A stretch of 35,171 bases of DNA from Pluralibacter gergoviae ATCC 33028 = NBRC 105706 (GCF_001598855.1 NZ_BCZS01000042.1:1-35171), one strand, 5' to 3'; shown: positions 14,915 through 23,552, counted from the first letter of the stretch. Notes: a model not told the origin generated them from the sequence alone. Numbers and translations: made by a program.

Positions 14915-14982
14915 GGGGCCGGGACTATCTGGAATTAGCCGGAAATACGACCCTATCACGCGGGCAGTAAGGAGAGGTTTTA

Positions 14983-15621
14983 ATGTTATACATGGCTTTA
15001 TGCAGTTTTATGATGATCCTGGCGCTAAGTGAGATGTTCCGCACGATGACGGCGATCGGCAATGGCAGTTTCGCCGGCAACCGCTTCATACCGCTCGCCT
15101 TAGTTCTGTTAACGCTGGCGCTGGCATCACCTTTCTTTGCCACATTTTATACGCTGAGCCGGCCTGTTTCGATGGATGCACTCTCCAGGCTGTCCGTTGG
15201 TGCGCAGTGGGCAGGTATCGCCGCCGCCATTCTGCTGTGCATCTTGTATGGCTATCGTGCCTGGAAAAACGGCCGTTTCTGGTATACCGGTGCGGCCATT
15301 GCCTCAGTGGTGATTGCCGTTATTTTTGCCAACAGCCTGCTTTTCGTGTCCAGGCCCGATGCCGGCATCGTGGCCACTTTTGTGCTGAACAACGATGACA
15401 GTAATGACGTGCAGTGCGACCGTTCGGTACTGCTGGTTCATTACAACAAGGGAACCCCTACGGAGTGGCGCTGCCCGACCGGTATCATGTTCATGTCTGA
15501 TGCGTCAAAACCCTTTCTTCCCTGGCCGGATTATCACGGCGGGCGGAGTCAGCATCTGACGACAGCACTGGATCAGATCACAGACAGCGCCATGCGCCTT
15601 GACCTAAGCCAGAAACCATAA
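14983..15621 (+). CDS. membrane protein, about four transmembrane segments
   Basis: 212 residues with hydrophobic helices at about 1-20, 37-58, 71-90 and 99-120, then a polar domain (about 125-212) with two Cys (CDRSVLLVHY and WRCPTGIMF) that is probably periplasmic. GGAGAGG precedes the ATG. Not recognised. The terminator at 15646-15672 follows it, so it may end the operon from 13124. Confidence 0.65.
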   Translation: MLYMALCSFMMILALSEMFRTMTAIGNGSFAGNRFIPLALVLLTLALASPFFATFYTLSRPVSMDALSRLSVGAQWAGIAAAILLCILYGYRAWKNGRFWYTGAAIASVVIAVIFANSLLFVSRPDAGIVATFVLNNDDSNDVQCDRSVLLVHYNKGTPTEWRCPTGIMFMSDASKPFLPWPDYHGGRSQHLTTALDQITDSAMRLDLSQKP

Positions 15622-15645
15622 TTCTCCCGACACCAGGGAAAACAA

Positions 15646-15672
15646 GCCGCCGATAAGAGCGGCATTTTCTTT
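15646..15672 (+). terminator. intrinsic terminator
   Basis: GCCGC (15646-15650) pairs with GCGGC (15659-15663) and is followed by ATTTTCTTTTT. Placed 25 bp after the 14983-15621 stop. Confidence 0.75.
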
Positions 15673-15709
15673 TTCGGACTTCTGATTTCCCGTTATGAAC
15701 ACAATATTA

Positions 15710-15756
15710 TTGATGTCTCACATCAATTAGGTTACTTTGTCATTAATTCCTTAATG
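15710..15756. promoter_or_regulatory. two palindromes upstream of the winged-helix gene
   Basis: TTGATGT-CTC-ACATCAA (15710-15726) and CATTAA-TTCC-TTAATG (15741-15756) are both perfect. They end 10 bp before the ATG of the 15766 gene, so they overlap its leader or promoter. Autoregulation by that gene's product is the simple reading. Confidence 0.65.
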
Positions 15757-15765
15757 ATGTGACAC

Positions 15766-16086
15766 ATGAATAAGATGCAAAGTAAAGCCCCCTCGATGCG
15801 GCTCTCCGGTGTGCAAAAAGACGTATTGTTTGTTCTGTATGGTCTGGCAGAACGTCAGCTGGCGGGCCCGTTCCCGGCGATGCAGCTTTTCAGCATCCTC
15901 AATAAGGGACGCCTCCAGCCCGTTGCCGATACCAATTTTCGTCGCTCCTGCCATACGCTGAACCGTCACGGCCTGCTCAGCAAATACCGGGATAATCAGT
16001 CACTGACGCTCGCGTTTGGGCTGACAGAGGCAGGCCTGGAGATCGCCAGAGAGGTTTATCACAAACGCCTGACGGAGATGGAATAA
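15766..16086 (+). CDS. winged-helix-like regulator
   Basis: 106 residues. VQKDVLFVLYGLAERQLAGP at about 15-34, then NFRRSCHTLNRHGLLSKYRD and LAFGLTEAGLEIA is the order of helices and wing of a winged-helix (MarR/PadR-like) domain. The start is uncertain: ATG at 15766 has no clear ribosome site, and another ATG is three codons on. Two palindromes lie just upstream. The exonuclease gene follows after 2 bp. Confidence 0.65.
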   Translation: MNKMQSKAPSMRLSGVQKDVLFVLYGLAERQLAGPFPAMQLFSILNKGRLQPVADTNFRRSCHTLNRHGLLSKYRDNQSLTLAFGLTEAGLEIAREVYHKRLTEME

Positions 16087-16088
16087 CC

Positions 16089-16937
16089 ATGAAGAATGAT
16101 GAGCTGGCCACACGACGCGCAGAGGCGATAGCCGGCGATCGGTGCTTCACGAAAGGGCGCCTGCGCGATGAATTCAGAATGAAGCCGGCTCCCGGTGCTG
16201 AGCCGGTGAAATGGTACAAAAGCGCCTATGGCGGCAAGTACGCCGTATACCGCATTGCAGACTGTGTTCCGATGCGGGAAAAACGGCCGCCGACCGAGAA
16301 GCAGCAGCAGGCCGGCCTGCGTCTTTCCGTCCTGTCCCGGCTTAACAGCACCAGTGGCCGGATGGCACGGCGGGCACACGACTGGCTGAGTCTGGCGCCG
16401 CTCTTTCTGGATACCGAAACAACGGGGCTGGGTAATACCGCAGAAGCGCTGGAAATCGGCCTGACCGATGCGGCCGGCCGGGTGATATTTGAAACCCGCC
16501 TGAAGCCGACGGTCGCCATCGAGGCGCAGGCCGCCGCCGTGCATGGTATCGATGAGCCGGCACTCAGCGGCGCACCATCCTGGCCAGATGTGGCGCTGCA
16601 GCTGCGCCACGCCATCGGGGCCCGGCCAGTGATTATCTTTAACGCCCCCTTTGATACCCGCATTCTGAAACAGACGGCCGCCGCACATGGCGATCCGGCC
16701 GACTGGCTGGGAGAACTGACAGTGTATTGCGCGATGGAGCTGGCTGCAGGGTATTTTGGGGCCACCAATCGCTATGGCACCATTTCGCTGGCCAGCGCGG
16801 CCAGTCAGGCAGCATTGACCTGGGAAGGGGAGGCACACTCGGCGATCGCCGATGCACGGATGACGGCCGGGGTGGTGAACGCCATTGCCGCATACCATCT
16901 GGCATTGCTGCAGGAGCAGGAACGGCTGCAGGCCTGA
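16089..16937 (+). CDS. DnaQ-type 3'-5' exonuclease
   Basis: 282 residues. The exonuclease domain is at about 105-270 with Exo I DTETTG (D108, E110), Exo II NAPFD (D189) and Exo III HSAIADAR (H250, D255), so all DEDDh residues are present. It resembles the proofreading epsilon subunit of DNA polymerase III and ExoX. A 100-residue N-terminal part with basic and aromatic residues (WYKSAYGGKYAVYR) is not part of that domain. It starts 2 bp after the winged-helix gene and converges on mucB; a link to translesion synthesis is plausible. Confidence 0.88.
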   Translation: MKNDELATRRAEAIAGDRCFTKGRLRDEFRMKPAPGAEPVKWYKSAYGGKYAVYRIADCVPMREKRPPTEKQQQAGLRLSVLSRLNSTSGRMARRAHDWLSLAPLFLDTETTGLGNTAEALEIGLTDAAGRVIFETRLKPTVAIEAQAAAVHGIDEPALSGAPSWPDVALQLRHAIGARPVIIFNAPFDTRILKQTAAAHGDPADWLGELTVYCAMELAAGYFGATNRYGTISLASAASQAALTWEGEAHSAIADARMTAGVVNAIAAYHLALLQEQERLQA

Positions 16938-16959
16938 CAGACTGGCCTGCACATCGCTG

Positions 16960-17424
16960 TTATCGCATAAACGCCGCGGGAATATCCTTCCACTGCGTGG
17001 TGTAGGCCGGGGACAACATTTCACGGCGCATGGCATATTCCGGATCAATACCTTCTCCGGCGAAGAAGATCCTTGACCTTCCTTCCCTGTTTATTTTGTC
17101 GATGGTGGCCATCAGTTTTTCGCTGCCCGGCCGCACTGCAGCCGGCGAAAACAGATCCAGCTGGGTTTCATATCCCTGCAGATCGCTGAGCATCACGCCG
17201 GCTTTTGCATACCGCACGCCCTCACGCCAGATACGCGACAGCCCCAGCTGCGCCGCGGCGATGATGTCGCGGGTATCCTGGCTTGGCACGGGAAGCACTT
17301 CCGTAGCCTGGTTACTGTAGGGCACACCGCCGGCGTCATAAGCACTGCTGCGGATAAAGACCGTTACCACCTTCGCCAGGCGGTTTTCCTGGCGCAACTT
17401 TTCCCCTGCCCGTGTGGCATATTT
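16960..17424 (-). pseudogene. mucB: mucB/umuC 3' end, cut by the transposon
   Basis: The frame from 17424 down to 16960 encodes the last 154 residues or so of a Y-family polymerase of the UmuC/MucB type: YATRAGEKLRQENRLAKVV, QDTRDIIAAA, RYAKAGVMLSDL, QLDLFSP, RPGSEKLM and MLSPAYTTQW. The catalytic N-terminal two thirds are missing because the Tn1721-type inverted repeat starts at 17425. The rest, and mucA, should lie beyond the right end of the island outside this window. The SOS mutagenesis function is therefore lost here. Confidence 0.9.
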
Positions 17425-17462
17425 GGGGAGCCCGCAGAATTCGGAAAAAATCGTACGCTAAG
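17425..17462. repeat. 38-bp terminal inverted repeat, Tn1721 type (outer)
   Basis: Begins GGGGAGCCCGCAGAATTCGG and ends TACGCTAAG; identical to 22913-22950. The tnpA stop codon lies inside it, as usual in the Tn21/Tn501 group. Confidence 0.92.
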
Positions 17463-19200
17463 GTTTTCCGGGCATCCGTAAGGGCCGAAACTTCCCGTCT
17501 TCCAGTCTGCGGCTCTGCCGCCAGACGTAATCGCCGGTTAGGTTGATGTGCTCCCAGCCCAGCGGCGACAGGAATTGCAGCAGCTCGCCGTCCACCGGCT
17601 TGCCGGCCTCGACCAACCCCTGGGTGGCGCGTTCCAGGTACACCGTGTTCCACAGCACGATAGCCGCCGTCACCAGGTTGAGGCCGCTGGCCCGGTAGCG
17701 CTGCTGCTCGAAGCTCCGATCCCTGATTTCCCCAAGGCGGTTGAAGAACACCGCCCTGGCCAGCGAGTTGCGCGCCTCACCTTTGTTCAGGCCGGCATGC
17801 ACGCGGCGGCGCAGTTCAACACTTTGCAGCCAGTCCAGGATGAACAGCGTGCGCTCGATCCGGCCCAGCTCGCGCAGGGCCACGGCCAGTCCGTTCTGGC
17901 GCGGGTAGCTGCCGAGCTTGCGCAGCATCAGCGAGGCGGTGACGGTGCCCTGCTTGATCGAGCTGGCCAGGCGCAGGATGTCGTCCCAGTGGGCACGCAC
18001 GTGCTTGATGTTCAGGGTGCCGCCGATCAGCGGGCGCAACGTCGGGTAGGCTTGCACGCCCTGCGGCACGTACAGCTTGGTTTCGCCGAGGTCGCGGATG
18101 CGCGGCGCGAAGCGGAAGCCTAGCAGGTGCATCAGGGCAAAGACGTGATCGGTGAAGCCGGCCGTGTCGGTGTAGTGCTCCTCGATCCGCAGGTCGGACT
18201 CGTGGTACAGCAGGCCGTCGAGCACATAGGTGGAATCGCGGACGCCGACATTCACCACGCGGGTGCTGAACGGCGCGTACTGGTCGGAGATATGGGTATA
18301 GAACAGCCGTCCCGGCTCGCTACCGTACTTCGGGTTGACGTGCCCGGTGCTCTCGCCCCGGCCACCCGCGCGGAAGCGCTGGCCATCGGAGGATGAGGTC
18401 GTGCCGTCGCCCCAGTGGGCGGCAAAGGCGTGGCGATACTGGTGGTTGACCAGCTCGGCCAAGGCCGCCGAATAGGTTTCGTCGCGGATGTGCCAGGCTT
18501 GCAGCCAGGACAGCTTGGCGTAGGTCAGGCCGGGGCTCGACTCGGCCATCTTGGTCAGCCCGAGGTTGATCGCATCACCGAGGATTGCGGACAGCAGCAA
18601 CGTCCTGTCTTTGGCCTCGGCCCCGTCCTTCAAGTGGGTGAAGTGGCGGCTGAAGCCCGTCCAGTCGTCCACGTCCATCAGCAGTTCGGTGATCTTGATG
18701 CGCGGCAGTAACTGGCTGGTTTGGTCGATCAGCGCCTGCGCCCGATCCGGCACCGCCGCATCCAGCGGGGTGATTTTCAGCCCTGACTCGGTGAGGATGG
18801 CATCGGGCAGCTCGTTGTCCTTGGCCAGGCAGGTGACGGTGGCCAACTGCTCGTCCAGCAGCTGCAAACGCTCTTCCAGGTACTGGTCGCTGTTCGGGTT
18901 GATCGCCAGGGGCAGGGCCTGCTCGCGCTTGAGTGCGGCGAACTTCTCGGCCGGCAGCAGGTAGTCGTCGAAGTCGCGGAACTGCCGCGAGCCCTTGACC
19001 CAGATGTCGCCGGAGCGCAGGGCGTTCTTCAGCTCGGACAGGGCGCAGATTTCGTAGAATTTCCGGTCGAGGCCTTCCGGGGTGATCACCAGCGGCTTCC
19101 AGCGCGGCTTGATGAAGGCCGTGGGTGCATCGGCCGGCACCTTGCGCAGGTTGTCGGCGTTCATCTCACGCAGGGTCTGCACGGCTGCCAGCACGCCTTG
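17458..19200 (-). pseudogene. tnpA: Tn1721 transposase, 3' partial copy
   Basis: About 580 residues of the C-terminal part of a Tn3-family transposase (full length about 988). It keeps the catalytic core: [13 protein letters not shown] with the first Asp, TSSSDGQRF with the second, and a Glu in the [20 protein letters not shown] region. The first 380-400 residues are absent; upstream of about 19200 the frame runs into unrelated DNA. This partial duplicate is a known part of Tn1721 and is not expected to be active. Confidence 0.9.
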
Positions 19201-19605
19201 CGCGGCCGGCCCGTGCTGTTCCCCAACTTTTCGCTCGGCGAAGAGTATGAACATGCGCCGCCGGCGACGAATCGCCAAATCTCACCGTATCTCCCGAGCG
19301 GACGATTTCGCACCGGTCTGCCCGTCGAAGGGCTTGCGATCGAACGGGGCGACCTTTTCTATGCATGTCCGCGAGCCAGCGTCTTTTATGGCACGGCGCT
19401 CGACGCCGACCTTCGGACGCGCGGCGTAAGCACGCTTGTCATGGCCGGGATAAGCACCACCGGCGTTGTTCTTTCAAGCGTCGCCTGGGCTAGTGATGCG
19501 GACTACGACGTGCGTTTGGTCCAGGACTGCTGCTACGACCCGGATCGGGATGCCCACGAAGCTCTGTTGCGTTCCGGGTTCGGCGGACGTGTACAGGTCG
19601 TGTAA
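19201..19605 (+). pseudogene. 3' fragment of an isochorismatase-like cysteine hydrolase
   Basis: The frame encodes about 134 residues ending in the typical family tail: LRTRGVSTLVMAGISTTGVV followed by SSVAWASDADYDVRLVQDCC. The first part of the domain is missing; it is cut at the junction with the partial tnpA at about 19200. It is leftover chromosomal DNA carried in with the tet genes. The 19606-19742 gap has no gene. Confidence 0.75.
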
Positions 19606-19742
19606 TTTTCGGGCCTCGCATGATCGCGGCCATAGCCGCAGGTGGATTGGTGCGAGGCAGGGCCAGTCCAAGTCAGGGTGCGGTCATCGCGGCGCCTGCA
19701 ACTCTCAAAAACCCATCGCCGTAGCGGAGGTCTTGTAATCGC

Positions 19743-20627
19743 ATGTCATTACGCACGCCCGATTTATTGTTCACAGCGATAGCACCTGCCATTTGGGGCA
19801 GCACCTACATTGTCACCACCCAATACCTGCCGAACTTCTCACCGATGACGGTCGCGATGCTGCGGGCGTTGCCGGCGGGTTTATTGCTCGTGATGATCGT
19901 CCGACAGATTCCAACGGGAATCTGGTGGATGCGCATCTTCATCCTCGGCGCACTTAATATTTCGCTATTCTGGAGCTTGTTGTTTATTTCGGTCTACCGC
20001 CTGCCGGGCGGGGTCGCGGCGACGGTAGGCGCTGTGCAGCCGCTGATGGTCGTGTTCATCTCTGCCGCTCTGCTAGGTAGCCCGATACGATTGATGGCGG
20101 TCCTGGGGGCTATTTGCGGAACTGCGGGCGTGGCGCTGTTGGTGTTGACACCAAACGCAGCGCTAGATCCTGTCGGCGTCGCAGCGGGCCTGGCGGGGGC
20201 GGTTTCCATGGCGTTCGGAACCGTGCTGACCCGCAAGTGGCAACCTCCCGTGCCTCTGCTCACCTTTACCGCCTGGCAACTGGCGGCCGGAGGACTTCTG
20301 CTCGTTCCAGTAGCTTTAGTGTTTGATCCGCCAATCCCGATGCCTACAGGAACCAATGTTCTCGGCCTGGCGTGGCTCGGCCTGATCGGAGCGGGTTTAA
20401 CCTACTTCCTTTGGTTCCGGGGGATCTCGCGACTCGAACCTACAGTTGTTTCCTTACTGGGCTTTCTCAGCCCGGGGACCGCCGTGTTGCTAGGATGGTT
20501 GTTCTTGGATCAGACGCTGAGTGCGCTTCAAATCATCGGCGTCCTGCTCGTGATCGGGAGTATCTGGCTGGGCCAACGTTCCAACCGCACTCCTAGGGCG
20601 CGTATAGCTTGCCGGAAGTCGCCTTGA
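19743..20627 (+). CDS. pecM: EamA-family transporter (pecM-like)
   Basis: 294 residues with about ten hydrophobic helices in two EamA repeats, typical of the drug/metabolite transporter superfamily (inner membrane). The N-terminal repeat carries PAIWGSTYIV near residue 14; the second has GLAWLGLIGAGLTYFLWFRG. It is the gene beside tetA in Tn1721, called pecM-like. It converges with tetA (31 bp apart). Substrate unknown; no established part in tetracycline resistance. Confidence 0.88.
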   Translation: MSLRTPDLLFTAIAPAIWGSTYIVTTQYLPNFSPMTVAMLRALPAGLLLVMIVRQIPTGIWWMRIFILGALNISLFWSLLFISVYRLPGGVAATVGAVQPLMVVFISAALLGSPIRLMAVLGAICGTAGVALLVLTPNAALDPVGVAAGLAGAVSMAFGTVLTRKWQPPVPLLTFTAWQLAAGGLLLVPVALVFDPPIPMPTGTNVLGLAWLGLIGAGLTYFLWFRGISRLEPTVVSLLGFLSPGTAVLLGWLFLDQTLSALQIIGVLLVIGSIWLGQRSNRTPRARIACRKSP

Positions 20628-20658
20628 CCCGCATGGCATAGGCCTATCGTTTCCACGA

Positions 20659-21858
20659 TCAGCGATCGGCTCGTTGCCCTGCGCCGCTCCAAAGCCCGCG
20701 ACGCAGCGCCGGCAGGCAGAGCAAGTAGAGGGCAGCGCCTGCAATCCATGCCCACCCGTTCCACGTTGTTATAGAAGCCGCATAGATCGCCGTGAAGAGG
20801 AGGGGTCCGACGATCGAGGTCAGGCTGGTGAGCGCCGCCAGTGAGCCTTGCAGCTGCCCCTGACGTTCCTCATCCACCTGCCTGGACAACATTGCTTGCA
20901 GCGCCGGCATTCCGATGCCACCCGAAGCAAGCAGGACCATGATCGGGAACGCCATCCATCCCCGTGTCGCGAAGGCAAGCAGGATGTAGCCTGTGCCGTC
21001 GGCAATCATTCCGAGCATGAGTGCCCGCCTTTCGCCGAGCCGGGCGGCTACAGGGCCGGTGATCATTGCCTGGGCGAGTGAATGCAGAATGCCAAATGCG
21101 GCAAGCGAAATGCCGATCGTGGTCGCGTCCCAGTGAAAGCGATCCTCGCCGAAAATGACCCAAAGCGCGGCCGGCACCTGTCCGACAAGTTGCATGATGA
21201 AGAAGACCGCCATCAGGGCGGCGACGACGGTCATGCCCCGGGCCCACCGGAACGAAGCGAGCGGGTTGAGAGCCTCCCGGCGTAACGGCCGGCGTTCGCC
21301 TTTGTGCGACTCCGGCAAAAGGAAACAGCCCGTCAGGAAATTGAGGCCGTTCAAGGCTGCCGCGGCGAAGAACGGAGCGTGGGGGGAGAAACCGCCCATC
21401 AGCCCACCGAGCACAGGTCCCGCGACCATCCCGAACCCGAAACAGGCGCTCATGAAGCCGAAGTGCCGCGCGCGCTCATCGCCATCAGTGATATCGGCAA
21501 TATAAGCGCCGGCTACCGCCCCAGTCGCCCCGGTGATGCCGGCCACGATCCGCCCGATATAGAGAACCCAAAGGAAAGGCGCCGTCGCCATGATGGCGTA
21601 GTCGACAGCAGCGCCGGCCAGCGAGACGAGCAAGACCGGCCGCCGCCCGAAACGATCCGACAGCGCGCCCAGCACAGGTGCGCAGGCAAATTGCATCAAC
21701 GCATACAGCGCCAGCAGAATGCCATAGTGGGCGGTGACGTCGTTCGAGTGAACCAGATCGCGCAGGAGGCCCGGCAGCACCGGCATAATCAGGCCGATGC
21801 CGACAGCGTCGAGCGCGACAGTGCTCAGAATTACGATCAGGGGTCTGTTGGGTTTCAC
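20659..21858 (-). CDS. tet(A): tetracycline efflux protein, class A
   Basis: 399 residues from a GTG at 21858 (VKPNRPLIVILST), the usual start and length of TetA(A); an upstream ATG at 21933 runs through the operator and is not used. It is a 12-helix MFS antiporter that exports tetracycline-Mg in exchange for H+. The motif A loop GALSDRFGRRPVLL is at about 61-74. Divergent from tetR with two operators between them: transcription is off until tetracycline binds TetR. Confidence 0.97.
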   Translation of the reverse strand: MKPNRPLIVILSTVALDAVGIGLIMPVLPGLLRDLVHSNDVTAHYGILLALYALMQFACAPVLGALSDRFGRRPVLLVSLAGAAVDYAIMATAPFLWVLYIGRIVAGITGATGAVAGAYIADITDGDERARHFGFMSACFGFGMVAGPVLGGLMGGFSPHAPFFAAAALNGLNFLTGCFLLPESHKGERRPLRREALNPLASFRWARGMTVVAALMAVFFIMQLVGQVPAALWVIFGEDRFHWDATTIGISLAAFGILHSLAQAMITGPVAARLGERRALMLGMIADGTGYILLAFATRGWMAFPIMVLLASGGIGMPALQAMLSRQVDEERQGQLQGSLAALTSLTSIVGPLLFTAIYAASITTWNGWAWIAGAALYLLCLPALRRGLWSGAGQRADR

Positions 21859-21908
21859 GTCTGGCCTCCGGACCAGCCTCCGCTGGTCCGATTGAACGCG
21901 CGGATTCT

Positions 21909-21953
21909 TTATCACTGATAAGTTGGTGGACATATTATGTTTATCAGTGATAA
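21909..21953. promoter_or_regulatory. tet operators O1 and O2
   Basis: TTATCACTGATAA (21909-21921) and TTATCAGTGATAA (21941-21953) are matching palindromic TetR sites in the 105-bp gap between tetA and tetR. TetR dimers bound here repress both genes. Confidence 0.92.
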
Positions 21954-21963
21954 AGTGTCAAGC

Positions 21964-22614
21964 ATGACAAAGTTGCAGCCGAATACAGTGATCCGTGCCG
22001 CCCTGGACCTGTTGAACGAGGTCGGCGTAGACGGTCTGACGACACGCAAACTGGCGGAACGGTTGGGGGTTCAGCAGCCGGCGCTTTACTGGCACTTCAG
22101 GAACAAGCGGGCGCTGCTCGACGCACTGGCCGAAGCCATGCTGGCGGAGAATCATACGCATTCGGTGCCGAGAGCCGACGACGACTGGCGCTCATTTCTG
22201 ATCGGGAATGCCCGCAGCTTCAGGCAGGCGCTGCTCGCCTACCGCGATGGCGCGCGCATCCATGCCGGCACGCGACCGGGCGCACCGCAGATGGAAACGG
22301 CCGACGCGCAGCTTCGCTTCCTCTGCGAGGCGGGTTTTTCGGCCGGGGACGCCGTCAATGCGCTGATGACAATCAGCTACTTCACTGTTGGGGCCGTGCT
22401 TGAGGAGCAGGCCGGCGACAGCGATGCCGGCGAGCGCGGCGGCACCGTTGAACAGGCTCCGCTCTCGCCGCTGTTGCGGGCCGCGATAGACGCCTTCGAC
22501 GAAGCCGGTCCGGACGCAGCGTTCGAGCAGGGACTCGCGGTGATTGTCGATGGATTGGCGAAAAGGAGGCTCGTTGTCAGGAACGTTGAAGGACCGAGAA
22601 AGGGTGACGATTGA
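21964..22614 (+). CDS. tetR(A): tetracycline repressor, class A
   Basis: 216 residues from the ATG at 21964. The N-terminal HTH (LTTRKLAERLGVQQPALYWHF at about 25-45) binds the two tet operators; the C-terminal part forms the tetracycline-Mg pocket and dimer. Sequence and length fit TetR class A of Tn1721. A frame start at 21937 overlaps operator 2 and is not used. The terminator at 22699-22726 follows. Confidence 0.95.
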   Translation: MTKLQPNTVIRAALDLLNEVGVDGLTTRKLAERLGVQQPALYWHFRNKRALLDALAEAMLAENHTHSVPRADDDWRSFLIGNARSFRQALLAYRDGARIHAGTRPGAPQMETADAQLRFLCEAGFSAGDAVNALMTISYFTVGAVLEEQAGDSDAGERGGTVEQAPLSPLLRAAIDAFDEAGPDAAFEQGLAVIVDGLAKRRLVVRNVEGPRKGDD

Positions 22615-22912
22615 TCAGGACCGCTGCCGGAGCGCAACCCACTCACTACAGCAGAGCCATGTAGACAACATCCCCTCCCCCTTTCCACCGCGTCAGACGC
22701 CCGTAGCAGCCCGCTACGGGCTTTTTCATGCCCTGCCCTAGCGTCCAAGCCTCACGGCCGCGCTCGGCCTCTCTGGCGGCCTTCTGGCGCTCCTGCTGCG
22801 GCGTCCGCTCGTGGGCCGTGGCGCGGGTCCGCGCGCCGGCCTCGTGCGCCTGGCGCTCGCGGGCGAGGTCCAGGGCGGCCGTCTTCACGTTCTGCCTTGC
22901 GCAGATGAGATA
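22615..22912. other. tetR to terminal-repeat spacer
   Basis: 298 bp with no full gene. A minus-strand open frame (22888-22646) rich in Arg, Glu and Ala reads like the end of a plasmid mobilisation or coiled-coil protein, so this may be a remnant of the DNA from which the tet genes were captured. It includes the terminator below. Confidence 0.5.
22699..22726 (+). terminator. intrinsic terminator after tetR
   Basis: GCCCGTAGC (22699-22707) pairs with GCTACGGGC (22713-22721) around AGCCC, followed by TTTTT. Confidence 0.88.
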
Positions 22913-22992
22913 GGGGAGCCCGCAGAATTCGGAAAAAATCGTACGCTAAGGTTTTCCGGGCATCCGTAAGGGCCGAAACTTCCCGTCTTCCA
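22913..22992 (-). pseudogene. Tn1721 inner repeat and last codons of full tnpA
   Basis: 80 bp identical to 17425-17504: the 38-bp terminal repeat (22913-22950) and the 3' end of tnpA. It is cut at 22992/22993 where the mercury-transposon end begins. In the intact copy the sequence goes on with GTCTGCGGCTC; the interrupted remainder should resume beyond the other end of that transposon. Confidence 0.9.
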
Positions 22993-23030
22993 GGGGTCGT
23001 CTCAGAATTCGGAAAATAAAGCACGCTAAG
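22993..23030. repeat. 38-bp terminal inverted repeat, Tn21 mer-end type
   Basis: Begins GGGGTCGTCTCAGAATTCGG and ends GCACGCTAAG. Shares the inner end with the Tn1721 repeat but differs in the outer bases and middle. Confidence 0.92.
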
Positions 23031-23481
23031 GCGTAGTCACCCCGTGACTCCCCCGCGCCGATGCAGCGAGCTTCGTTCCGTCTTGCAGTGACGCAATCAG
23101 CGGGCAGGAAACGTTCCCTTTCCGCGCATGGCAGGCGCACACCAGTTCAGACAGCACGGCCTCCATGCGTGCCAAGTCGGCCATCTTCTCGCGCACATCC
23201 TTGAGCTTGTGCTCGGCCAGGCCGCTGGCTTCCTCGCAATGGGTGCCATCCTCCAGCCGCAGTAGCTCGGCGATTTCGTCCAGGCTAAAGCCCAGCCGCT
23301 GGGCCGATTTCACGAACCGCACTCGTGTTACATCCGCCTCGCCATAGCGGCGAATGCTGCCATAGGGCTTGTCTGGCTCCGGCAGCAGGCCCTTGCGCTG
23401 GTAGAACCGGATGGTCTCCACATTGACCCCGGCCGCCTTGGCAAAAACGCCAATGGTCAGATTCTCAAAATTAATTTGCAT
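23026..23481 (-). CDS. merR: mercury-responsive regulator MerR
   Basis: 151 residues. The HTH is at about 10-30 ([20 protein letters not shown]), and the three Hg-binding cysteines are seen as Cys in THCEEAS and in [13 protein letters not shown]. Without mercury it represses, and with Hg(II) it twists and activates, the merT promoter. The C-terminus ([14 protein letters not shown]) runs longer than the 144 residues usual in Tn21 and Tn501, ending inside the transposon terminal repeat; the N-terminus MQINFENL also differs. A regional variant rather than a broken gene. Confidence 0.95.
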   Translation of the reverse strand: MQINFENLTIGVFAKAAGVNVETIRFYQRKGLLPEPDKPYGSIRRYGEADVTRVRFVKSAQRLGFSLDEIAELLRLEDGTHCEEASGLAEHKLKDVREKMADLARMEAVLSELVCACHARKGNVSCPLIASLQDGTKLAASARGSHGVTTP

Positions 23482-23486
23482 ATCGC

Positions 23487-23517
23487 TTGACTCCGTACAT
23501 AACTACGGAAGTAAGCT
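23487..23517 (+). promoter_or_regulatory. merT promoter and mer operator
   Basis: -35 TTGACT (23487-23492) and -10 TAAGCT (23512-23517) with the unusual 19-bp spacer of MerR-activated promoters. The dyad TCCGTA/TACGGA (23492-23497/23504-23509) in the spacer is the MerR site. Confidence 0.93.
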
Positions 23518-23552
23518 TAAGCTATCCAAACCAAATTTGAAAGGACAAGCGT

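Larger units (their letters stand above)
17425..22992. mobile_element. tet end of a Tn1721-type transposon (partial)
   Basis: Bounded at the left by a 38-bp Tn3-family terminal repeat (17425-17462) in mucB. In order it has the partial tnpA copy, a cysteine hydrolase remnant, a pecM-like gene, tetA(A), tetR(A), and a second repeat copy (22913-22950) with the end of the full tnpA. This is the right part of Tn1721 as known. The left part (rest of tnpA, tnpR, orfI, other end) is displaced beyond the window by the mercury transposon inserted at 22993. The 5 bp outside the repeat are TATTT. Confidence 0.88.

Noticed and set aside
17548..18711. Plus-strand open frames within the partial tnpA
   Set aside because: Shadows of the high-GC transposase gene; no start signals or family match.
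20659..21933. 424-residue TetA from the upstream ATG
   Set aside because: It would start inside the tet operators; the GTG at 21858 gives the standard 399 residues.
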